From Gemmatimonadota bacterium (GTDB lineage: Bacteria > GCA-2686955), in the NCBI GenBank assembly GCA_002686955.1, contig NYZA01000026.1:1-10068 (forward strand): 10,068 nucleotides of DNA, read 5' to 3'. The number at the start of each line of letters is the position of its first letter. Within the stretch, counting starts at the first letter, position 1. The notes under the pieces are model-generated. The model made no database searches, was not told the DNA's origin, and saw only the letters and a program-made list of their open reading frames with translations. The position numbers and the translations under genes were made by a program. Positions 1 through 6,222 of this stretch are shown piece by piece.

Positions 1-897
1 GTGGGCTCGCAAGGGGCGGCTGGCCGCAGGCTCCCAATCGAGGTTCGAGGGGGCGGTCACGAGCACCGGAATCGCGCCGGCGGCCTTCGCTTGACGGACC
101 ATCGCGAGGATCGAGATCTCGAGGTGATCGATGGTGCCGACAATGTCGGCGTGCAGGGGATCGGAGGCGATGCCGAGCGTGCGGATCTCTTCACCGAACA
201 TCGGCTTGCCGAAAAGATCGCGATTGGCGGCTTCTACATTCTCGGAATCGGAGATCGATCGTCCCCGAAGCGTGACGAGGGCCGAATTGAGGAGGCGAAA
301 GGCGGCGGAGTGGCCGGCCAGCTCCCGCGCCTTTACCGACGCGGGATGGCGCTCGAGAATCGCGCGGTAGAAATGCGGTTCCAGGAACTCGTTGTGTCCC
401 ACGTCGATCGTGACGATGTCGGCGCCGGCCTCAAGCGCGTCGCACAAGATGTAGGGGAGGCGATACGAGGCGTGGGCGTTGCCGCCGAGGTTGAGGACGC
501 GAACGCGGCGATTCCGAATCCGGTGCGCGAGCGCGCGCTCGGCGAGGGCCGGATACGCGTCGGCGGGATCGGGGAAGGGGAAGCCGTAGGTCACCGATCC
601 GCCGAGACAGAAGATGCGCAGCTCCGACGTCTCGGGCACAGCGGGGAAGCTCAGCTGATGAAAGGAGTAGCTGTTGCCGACCTTGGCCGGGTTGGTCTCG
701 AGACGGCCGGAGTGATCGGGGGAAGGGACGAATAGCGGCTCGAGGCCGTAGAAACCGACGAAGGGGTCTTCGTGGTCGAGGCCGCCGCCGCGAATCACCA
801 GGAGCGCCCGGGAGCAGAGCTCGAGGCCCAGGAGGACGAGGCCGAAGGTCAGCGCCGCGAGGGCGATCCGTTTTGCGGGGCTGCTCTGCCGGTCCAT
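1..897 (-). CDS. SGNH/GDSL-family hydrolase, membrane-anchored, 3' end beyond the window
   Basis: This is an open frame of 299 codons read from an ATG at 897 leftward, with no stop before the window edge, so the C-terminus is missing. Residues 9-35 form a hydrophobic segment after a short basic N-terminus, consistent with a signal anchor. Block I is LGGSVTYG at 98-105, with Ser101 as the expected nucleophile in a GGS rather than GDS context. NLGGNAHASYR at 136-146 is the block II region. VGHNEFLE at 166-173 is block III and typical of a GHNEFLE-type subfamily of large SGNH proteins, which often carry TPR repeats C-terminally. TAPSNLDWEP at 281-290 also fits that subfamily. The Asp-x-x-His block lies off the window. 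A weak AGGGA lies about 11 nt before the ATG. It is divergent from the sulfatase fragment (154 bp gap). Family members are esterases or acyl-group hydrolases acting outside the membrane; the substrate cannot be told. Confidence 0.85.
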   Translation of the reverse strand, partial: MDRQSSPAKRIALAALTFGLVLLGLELCSRALLVIRGGGLDHEDPFVGFYGLEPLFVPSPDHSGRLETNPAKVGNSYSFHQLSFPAVPETSELRIFCLGGSVTYGFPFPDPADAYPALAERALAHRIRNRRVRVLNLGGNAHASYRLPYILCDALEAGADIVTIDVGHNEFLEPHFYRAILERHPASVKARELAGHSAAFRLLNSALVTLRGRSISDSENVEAANRDLFGKPMFGEEIRTLGIASDPLHADIVGTIDHLEISILAMVRQAKAAGAIPVLVTAPSNLDWEPAASRPLRAH

Positions 898-1051
898 CGA
901 TTCGGGGGTCCCTGGGGGGCCTGTGCTCCCTCGCCACACGGCGGCACCATATCATGCGCGGGGTCGAGCTTCGGGCTGGGGGGCGGAGCTTGCCGGGGGG
1001 CTGGCGCGGCCGTGTTATTCTTCGGCCGATCACGGGGGGGGCGGAGGTTCG

Positions 1052-1654
1052 ATGCATCGAGGAACGAAGGCCGACCCGCGCGGTGGCATTCCCGTGCGCG
1101 CGGCCCTATCCGGAATGGCGGCGTTGATCGCTACGGGATGCGCCGGTCCACCGCCCCCGCCGGCTCCCCCGCCGGCTCCCCCGGCGGCCCACCCCAATAT
1201 CGTGCTGATCTCGCTCGACACCTTTCGCGCAGATCGCATGTCGTGCTACGGATACGATCGGCTGACGACGCCGCGAGTCGATTCACTCGTCGCGGAGGGC
1301 GCGCTTTTCGAGGCCTTCTACTCCGCATCCGACTTCACGTTGCCCTCCCACGCCTCTCTGTTTACCGGTCGCTACCCATCCGTGCACGGCGTGACGCAGA
1401 ACGAGCACGCCCTTTGCGATGCGATCCCCGTGTTGGCGGAGCATCTGGCGGAGCGAGGCTACCGAACGGTCGGTTTCTACGACAACGACTTTCTCTCGCC
1501 GGCGTACGGCTTCGGCCGGGGTTTTGCTCGATACGACCGGTTCTCGGATAGTCGAACGCTGAGAGAGCTGTGGGAGACACTTCCCGATCTGATCTCCGCT
1601 TCTGATGAAACACCCTCTCGTCTGCATCGGCTGGGTCCTCTTCCGCGCCGATAG
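1052..1654 (+). pseudogene. Sulfatase N-terminal fragment (alkaline phosphatase superfamily), C-terminus lost
   Basis: The ATG at 1052 was chosen because GGAGG lies at 1043-1047 and a lipoprotein-like leader follows (ALSGMAALIATGC, Cys30 as candidate lipidated residue), then a Pro/Ala-rich linker (32-47). NIVLISLDTFRAD at 49-61 is the first sulfatase block, with Asp56 as a metal ligand. TLPSHASLFTGRYP at 97-110 is the active-site block. The nucleophile position holds Thr97, not Cys or Ser, so formylglycine formation is not expected; such sulfatase-like proteins are common in high-GC environmental bacteria. Similarity to the family seems to stop near residue 183 (about 1600), after which the frame reads arginine-rich non-family sequence to a stop at 1652-1654. 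Family members usually exceed 400 residues, so more than half, including the second metal-binding half, is missing. The downstream DNA encodes an MBOAT C-terminus in another frame, so this looks like a deletion fusion. Confidence 0.8.
1156..1179 (+). repeat. Two tandem copies of a 12-nt Pro/Ala-coding repeat
   Basis: The unit cccgccggctcc occurs twice in perfect tandem and is followed by a partial third copy. It lies in frame within the sulfatase fragment and codes for the Pro-Pro-Ala-Pro linker between the lipobox-like Cys and the catalytic domain. This is a flexible spacer that can expand or contract by slippage in four-codon steps. Confidence 0.75.
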
Positions 1655-1916
1655 CTTCGCTTCGCTTTGGACCTATCTGACTCGGATGTTCACCGTCTGG
1701 GATATCGGCTCGATCGGCCAGATGCAGGGACTGGCTTGGACGCTATAGTTAGCGACACTCGTCGCCACCCAGAGGCTCCTCGGGGAGACGGGGCGCGAGA
1801 TGCGGATTTGGGATCGAATGCCGGCGCCGGTTCAGGGCGCGGGGCTCGCGCTCCTGGTCGTGGCTGCCGGCCTGCTCCATGTCGACAGGCTTGCGTTCAT
1901 CTACTTTCAGTTCTGA
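1605..1916 (+). pseudogene. C-terminal remnant of an MBOAT-family O-acyltransferase (AlgI/DltB-like)
   Basis: Read in the frame of 1605, the DNA codes for about 103 residues resembling the end of AlgI-type membrane-bound O-acyltransferases. CIGWVLFRADSF near the start matches the conserved WVxFRAxS helix, followed by WTYLTRMFTVWD. A hydrophobic final helix (GLALLVVAAGLLHVD) then leads to the terminal FIYFQF, a hallmark ending of this family, and TGA at 1914-1916. An in-frame TAG at 1746-1748 interrupts the frame between codons for Leu and Leu. The first 350 or so residues, including the catalytic His region, are absent; the sequence immediately upstream belongs to the sulfatase fragment in a different frame. 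Intact relatives transfer acyl groups to exported polysaccharide and commonly sit beside SGNH proteins, which this window has in three copies. It is almost certainly non-functional. Its last 10 bp overlap the convergent oxidoreductase gene. Confidence 0.75.
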
Positions 1917-4093
1917 TTGGGTTGGGAGCCTTGGGGCACAAGACGGATGGCGACGTTTTTGTATGCCGGCGTGCGGGACCGTGGGTCAACCGCGGTCGGA
2001 TAGAGAGCGTTCGCCTCGGGGTAGTACATCAATGCGCAGCCCGGGCTGATGTCGAAGGGGCGAACCGTGATCGCCGGTAGCGCTCCATGGTCGCTTTCGA
2101 CCCGCACCTTCTGATCGTGGCGGAGATCGAGACGCGCAATATCGGCTTCATTCATCAGAATCACGTCTCGACGGGATTGGTGGCGATAGAGATCTTCTTC
2201 TTCGTAGACGACGGTGTTGAACTGCCCTTCGGATCGCACGCTCATCAGGAGAAGCTCATCGTCGGTACATCGATTGTCGCGGGGAATCTCGATCGCGTGG
2301 AATCGGGCGCGTCCGTCCTCGGTGGGGAAAGAGGGCTCGCGAATCGCGCGGCCGGGGATGTGGAACTCTTCCCCGCTCGCCAGTCGTGAGAACCCGGGAA
2401 TCGCCTTCGCGATCAGCTCTCGAATATTGTCGTGATCGCCCATCGCTTCCCAGTCGACCGGAGTGTCGCTCGAGAAGAGCCGCCTGGCGACATCGACGAT
2501 GATCGCCGTTTCGGTCCGGATTTTCGGATGGCGCGCCGGTCCGCCCGCGCTGCGCCGCACGAAGGAAAACATCGATTCCTGGGTGGTCGTCTGTTCCTCT
2601 TCGTCGCGGGCCCGCACCGGCAGAACAATCGTCTCCTTGCCGATTCCGTGGGCGTGTCCCGTGTTGAGAGTGGTGCTGAAGTAGACGACCTGGTCGATGG
2701 CCCCCATCGCTTCTCGGGCAAATCGGCTCGCGGGGTTTGAGCCGTAGAGATTGCCGCCCAGGCACCAGGCCACTCGCATCTCTCCCGCATGGGCGCGCTC
2801 CATGCAGCCCATCGTATCGAGCCCCTTTTCGGTCGGCAGCTTCTCGCCGAGCTCCCGCTCCAGGCGCTCGATGAGCGCAGCCTTCATTCGCGGCACAACC
2901 GCCATCGTGCCCATCCCCTGCACGTTCGAATGCCCTCGCAAGGGCAGCAGGCCCGCTCCGGGGCGCCCCACCATGCCGCGCATCAGCGCCAGGCTCGCGA
3001 TGCATTGCACATTCTCCACACCGTGGATGTGGTGGGTGATTCCCATCGCCCAGGCGAAAATGGTTGCCCTCGATTCGAGATAGATTTCAGCGGCGGCTCG
3101 GATCGCGGTCTCGTCGACTCCGCTCGCGGAGACGATCTCCTCCCAGCTCGACCGTTGAATCGTCGACCACCACTCCTTCCAGCCGCTGGTGTGCTCGGCG
3201 ATGAAAGTGTCATCCGCGGCGCCGGCCTCGATCACACACCGGGCGATCCCGGTGAAAAAGGCGATATCGCCGCCGATGCGAGGCTGCACGTATAGGCTCG
3301 CGATCTCCGACCCGAAGAACAGGCTGCGCCAGTCCGATGGAACGCGGAAGCTGCACAGGCCGATCTCGCGTGCTGGATTGACCACCACCACTTTTCCGCC
3401 GCGGCGGCGCAAGGAGACTAGCTCTTTCATGAAGCGTGGGTGGTTCGAAGCCGGATTGGCTCCGATCAGAAAAAGGGTGTCGCACCCGCGGACGTCCGCC
3501 AGACGTATCGAGGCCGTTCCGGAGCCGATCGAGGCACCCAAGCCGACCCCTGATGCTTGGTGACAGTAATAGGAGCAATTGTTGACGTTGTTCGTGCCGT
3601 AGATCCGCGCGAAGAGCTGCAATAGAAAACCGGCTTCGTTCGACGATCTGCCGCTCACATAGAAGAACGAATCTCCCGGATCGGTGTCGGAGAGCTTCTT
3701 CGCCGCGCGCCCGATCGCCTCGTCCCAGCCGATCTCTCTGTAGTGCTCCTTCGCCGGCTCCAGCAGGATAGGCGAGGTCAAGCGCCCGGCCTGCTCGAGC
3801 TCGCGCGAGCTCATCGCTCTCAGCTCCCGGGCGCCGAATCGCCCGAAAAAGCCCTCGGGAACGCGCCCCCGCATGTCGGCGGCCATCGCCTGGACCGACT
3901 TCTTGCACAGCTCGAAGCGTCCACCCAGTTCATTGCTCATGCCGCCGGCTGCCCCCCCCATGCCGAGCGCGCAGGCCTTGCAGGTGTTGGGTGAGCGCAT
4001 CGCCGACAGGAAACTCCGCAGCCCTCCGGATCGCCCGGCTTTGCTCAGGGTGTAGCGGATTGCGGGCCATCCGCCCGCGGAATCGATGCTCAT
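1907..4093 (-). CDS. YdeP/FdhF-like molybdopterin oxidoreductase alpha subunit
   Basis: This 728-residue protein is of normal length for the YdeP-type clade (oxidoreductase alpha, molybdopterin) related to formate dehydrogenase H. GGWPAIRYTLSKA opens it. The Cys pair CKAC (Cys38, Cys41) and Cys63 in ELCKKS mark the N-terminal Fe-S region. NNCSYYCHQASGVGLG at about 172-187 corresponds to the NNxxxxCHEAxxVGL block of this clade. DTLFLIGANPASNHPRF, GKVVVVNPAR and RGHSNVQGMGTM are cofactor-binding blocks, and the C-terminal domain (MSVRSEGQFNTVVYEEEDLY onward) is the MopB-CT fold. Members are cytoplasmic and bind bis-MGD; the true substrate is poorly known, and E. coli YdeP is linked to acid resistance. 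ATG at 4093 is preferred because a candidate promoter lies just upstream; a GTG at 4117 would add 8 residues. No fdhD or partner subunit is next to it. The frame is intact although its neighbours on both sides are broken. Confidence 0.9.
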   Translation of the reverse strand: MSIDSAGGWPAIRYTLSKAGRSGGLRSFLSAMRSPNTCKACALGMGGAAGGMSNELGGRFELCKKSVQAMAADMRGRVPEGFFGRFGARELRAMSSRELEQAGRLTSPILLEPAKEHYREIGWDEAIGRAAKKLSDTDPGDSFFYVSGRSSNEAGFLLQLFARIYGTNNVNNCSYYCHQASGVGLGASIGSGTASIRLADVRGCDTLFLIGANPASNHPRFMKELVSLRRRGGKVVVVNPAREIGLCSFRVPSDWRSLFFGSEIASLYVQPRIGGDIAFFTGIARCVIEAGAADDTFIAEHTSGWKEWWSTIQRSSWEEIVSASGVDETAIRAAAEIYLESRATIFAWAMGITHHIHGVENVQCIASLALMRGMVGRPGAGLLPLRGHSNVQGMGTMAVVPRMKAALIERLERELGEKLPTEKGLDTMGCMERAHAGEMRVAWCLGGNLYGSNPASRFAREAMGAIDQVVYFSTTLNTGHAHGIGKETIVLPVRARDEEEQTTTQESMFSFVRRSAGGPARHPKIRTETAIIVDVARRLFSSDTPVDWEAMGDHDNIRELIAKAIPGFSRLASGEEFHIPGRAIREPSFPTEDGRARFHAIEIPRDNRCTDDELLLMSVRSEGQFNTVVYEEEDLYRHQSRRDVILMNEADIARLDLRHDQKVRVESDHGALPAITVRPFDISPGCALMYYPEANALYPTAVDPRSRTPAYKNVAIRLVPQGSQPNQN

Positions 4094-4102
4094 ACTCCGC
4101 CC

Positions 4103-4130
4103 AGAATAGGTTGACACCTCTTCTCGTCAA
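4103..4130 (-). promoter_or_regulatory. Candidate sigma70-type promoter for the molybdopterin oxidoreductase
   Basis: Read on the minus strand, TTGACG (4130-4125) is followed after 16 nt by TATTCT (4108-4103), 5/6 and 4/6 matches to the -35 and -10 consensus. The start of transcription would fall near 4096, only a few bases before the ATG at 4093, implying a leaderless or nearly leaderless message. That would exclude the GTG at 4117, which lies between the two hexamers. On the plus strand a perfect TTGACA (4111-4116) could serve the GNAT gene, but no good -10 follows it. Confidence 0.35.
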
Positions 4131-4131
4131 C
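4110..4131. repeat. 6-10-6 inverted repeat in the divergent promoter region
   Basis: gttgac (4110-4115) and gtcaac (4126-4131) are perfect reverse complements separated by 10 nt. The dyad covers the candidate -35 hexamers of both divergent transcripts, the position expected for an operator. It may equally be the simple consequence of two facing TTGAC hexamers. Confidence 0.4.
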
Positions 4132-4160
4132 TCGAATCTCTCTCTCGAGGAGACGGACCG

Positions 4161-4982
4161 ATGAGAACCCCGACGGGCCGCGAATTCGAAGCTGCGTCAC
4201 TCGGCGCCTGGCCTGCCCTCGAGTCGATCCGAATTGGTGACTGGGTATTGCGGTTCTCGGCAGGCTTCACGCGACGCGCAAACTCGGTCCAGACCGGTCG
4301 GGGCGCGGGGCCGGGCACAGAGTTGAAGAGAGCGTTGTTGGCCTGTGAAGAGGAATACCGGGGGCGGGGGTTGCGCCCGATCTTCAAGATCGTCCCTTGG
4401 ACGGAACCGATCTCTCTAGATCGCAAGCTTGCCGCCCGCGGATACGGCGCGGAGGGGGAGGTGTGTGTGCGGGCGGTGAGAGCTGTTGATCTCTTGGGAG
4501 GTCGAGCGGCGAAGAGAGGATTGAAGATCAGCGCCGATGTGGACGAGAGCTGGGTCGAGGCCATGACCGGATTCTATCCGCGGCTGCTGGGGCACAAGAG
4601 GATCTTCGAGAAGATCATCGATCGGATACAGGGCCCGCGCGCTTTGGCGACGATCCGGCGGAATGGTGTTGCTGTCGCGGGAGGAATGGCGGTGCTGGGT
4701 GGCGCGCTGGTCGGCCTTTTCGATCTGGCTACCGACGAGAGAATGCGGCGCCAGGGATTGGGCCGCGATCTGGTGCAGGGCCTGGCGGCCTGGGGCGCGG
4801 CGGGGGGAGCCCGTTGGGCCTACTTGCAGGTGGTTGATCGAGCTGCAAATGTATCCACCCTTCAAATCGGCTACGCCGATGGAGTGGCTGCAAGTGAACT
4901 ACGACGTAATTTGGACGGGATGCTGGAGCAAAGGTGTGGTTTGCATCGAGGCTGGGGCCAACGGAACCCAAGATCTCGATGA
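4161..4982 (+). pseudogene. GNAT-family N-acetyltransferase, C-terminus replaced by out-of-frame protease DNA
   Basis: The ATG at 4161 follows GAGGAG (4147-4152) at 8 nt. The product begins like two-domain GNAT proteins (IGDWVLRFSAGFTRRANSV at 25-43, typical of the N-terminal half). The acetyl-CoA-binding motif A is FDLATDERMRRQGLGRDL at about 187-204, with RRQGLG as the pyrophosphate loop, followed by WAYLQV at 219-224. Normally the next residues would be the Asn-Ala-x-x-Leu-Tyr and Gly-Phe strand and helix; instead, from about residue 226 the frame reads unrelated sequence to a stop at 4980-4982. The same DNA from about 4850 codes in another frame for an S8 protease, so the last 30 to 40 residues of the acetyltransferase were lost at a junction. 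The acetyl-CoA site is present, so residual activity cannot be ruled out, but the final structural elements are gone. The acceptor substrate is unknown. Confidence 0.7.
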
Positions 4983-5403
4983 TCCGAGCTGGGAAGGGGT
5001 CTTCGATCGCAATCTGCGCGATTCCGGCGCCGTGATGGTCGGAGCCGGCACGCCGACCGGCAGAGTGGCCGAGTGGTTCACCAACTACGGAAGTCGCATG
5101 GATGTGCACGCATGGGGATCGGAGATCGTGACGACGGGCTACGGAGATCTCTACCGGGGAGGTAGCCTGCAAACCGAGTACACATCCGATTTCGGCGGTA
5201 CCTCAGGTGCCTCGCCGATGGTGACCGGGGCCGCGCTCTGTCTCCAAGGCATCTCGCGACAAGTTTACGGGACTCACCTGCCTCCGCCCCTGCTGAGGCG
5301 CTTGCTGAACGAAACCGCGGTGCCTCATCTCGATCCAGTGAAAGAGATCGGCCCGAGACCCGATCTCGGGGCGGCGGTGGAGCGTTTGTTGGAGGGGTTG
5401 TAA
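4849..5403 (+). pseudogene. C-terminal remnant of a subtilisin-like (S8) serine protease
   Basis: This frame (184 residues counted from the ATG codon at 4849, which is probably not a real start) ends with TAA at 5401-5403. It holds the later half of an S8 catalytic domain: MEWLQVNYDVI at 11-21, the oxyanion-hole strand VVCIEAGANG at 30-39 with Asn38, DLDDP at 42-46, then WFTNYGSRMDVHAWG at 76-90. The nucleophile block FGGTSGASPMVTGAA (115-129) carries Ser119. The Asp and His of the triad lie in the N-terminal half, which is missing because the upstream DNA is the acetyltransferase. The oxyanion block reads AGANG where AAGNG is usual. With two of three catalytic residues absent the fragment cannot be an active protease. 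No ribosome binding site was seen for it. Intact relatives are mostly secreted. Confidence 0.8.
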
Positions 5404-5482
5404 GGGCGGCGGGCGGAACGATCCAAATGGGAGCGGAGGGGGAGTAGACGATTGTGCGCTTGGCCTCGGCATTTGGCGGGGT

Positions 5483-6004
5483 CTATAGGTCTATCGACTC
5501 CGGCTCGTAGTACTCCCGCGGGTGCTTGCAGCACGGACAGGACCCGGGCGGTTCGGTTCCTTCGTGGATGTAACCGCACACCGAACACTTCCAGCGGATC
5601 GCTTTCTCGCGTTTGTAGACAGTGCCCTTCTCGACCATCTCGAGCAGCCTTTTGTAGCGATCGCGGTGCTCCGCTTCCACTCGCGCGATCATCCTGAAGA
5701 GGAGAGCCGCCTCCTTGTTGCCTTCCCCCTTCGCCGCCGCTGCGAATTCTGGATACATTTTCGTCGTCTCGTAGTGCTCACCCTCGATCGCCTCTTTTAG
5801 ATTCGCCGCCGTATCCCCGATCCCTCCGAGCAACGCGAATTCGTCCTTCGCATGTCTCATCTCGTTCAGCGCTGTCTCCTCGAAGATCTTGGCGATGTAG
5901 TGATAGCCCTCTTTGCGCGCCACATTCGCGAAATAGGTGTACATATTGCGCGCCTGGCTTTCGCCGGCGAAGGCGGTCTTCAGATTCTCTTCAGTCTCTG
6001 ACAT
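5483..6004 (-). CDS. rbr: Rubrerythrin
   Basis: This 173-residue protein has a ferritin-like diiron domain followed by a rubredoxin domain, the standard rubrerythrin order and roughly the usual size. Candidate diiron ligands are Glu15 (FAGESQA), Glu48 and His51 (LNEMRHAKDE), Glu76/Glu79, and Glu110/His113 (VEAEHRDRY). The rubredoxin iron site is Cys140, Cys143 (WKCSVCGY), Cys156 and Cys159 (SCPCC); an extra Cys158 sits inside the second pair. The protein reduces hydrogen peroxide in the cytoplasm of anaerobes and microaerophiles using electrons passed through rubredoxin-like iron. The ATG at 6004 is chosen because AGAGGA lies 7 nt upstream; a GTG at 6031 would add 9 residues without such a site. 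It ends convergently with the protease remnant (79 bp apart) and is divergent from the quinone oxidoreductase. An 8-bp dyad at 6071-6093 lies upstream and may be regulatory. Confidence 0.95.
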   Translation of the reverse strand: MSETEENLKTAFAGESQARNMYTYFANVARKEGYHYIAKIFEETALNEMRHAKDEFALLGGIGDTAANLKEAIEGEHYETTKMYPEFAAAAKGEGNKEAALLFRMIARVEAEHRDRYKRLLEMVEKGTVYKREKAIRWKCSVCGYIHEGTEPPGSCPCCKHPREYYEPESIDL

Positions 6005-6070
6005 CGGTGGTTCCTCTTGGCGTGTCGGCACAGCTGGTGGATCCGCTTATGCTACCCGGGGAGCTTCTTT

Positions 6071-6093
6071 TCGCAGTCTACCTTGGACTGCGA
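6071..6093. repeat. 8-bp perfect inverted repeat upstream of rubrerythrin
   Basis: tcgcagtc (6071-6078) and gactgcga (6086-6093) are perfect reverse complements around a 7-nt centre. The dyad lies 67-89 bp before the rubrerythrin ATG, between two divergent oxidative-stress-type genes, and no T-run follows on either strand in the right place for a terminator. A regulator-binding site is the most natural reading, but the protein is unknown. Confidence 0.45.
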
Positions 6094-6131
6094 CACGTCA
6101 GAGAGGCAAAAGCAATTCTCGCTCGATATTT

Positions 6132-6166
6132 GATCCGGTGCCACCCGACCCTCGTGCGGATCGGGT
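6132..6166. repeat. Overlapping inverted repeats in the quinone oxidoreductase leader region
   Basis: gatccg (6132-6137) pairs with cggatc (6157-6162), and acccga (6143-6148) pairs with tcgggt (6161-6166). The two dyads share bases 6161-6162, so their hairpins would be mutually exclusive. A -10-like taaaat (6166-6171) follows directly, but no -35 hexamer is visible at 16-18 nt. This could be an operator or chance in GC-rich DNA. Confidence 0.25.
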
Positions 6167-6222
6167 AAAATTCGCCTGCAGAATGGACTGCTGACGGCAT
6201 TCGGAAACCACTGGAGGCGATC

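Noticed and set aside
1-735. Long plus-strand open frame at the left edge
   Set aside because: It lies opposite the SGNH hydrolase, whose minus-strand frame has a signal anchor and ordered SGNH blocks; the plus frame is Gly/Arg-rich with no motif.
431-1057. Minus-strand frame of 208 codons
   Set aside because: It is very rich in Arg and Pro and overlaps the SGNH gene in another frame; typical GC-rich shadow.
2256-3908. Several long frames on both strands
   Set aside because: All lie inside the well-supported molybdopterin oxidoreductase gene and have no recognisable domain.
6005-6031. GTG start for rubrerythrin at 6031
   Set aside because: The ATG at 6004 has AGAGGA at ideal spacing and gives the usual N-terminus of the family.
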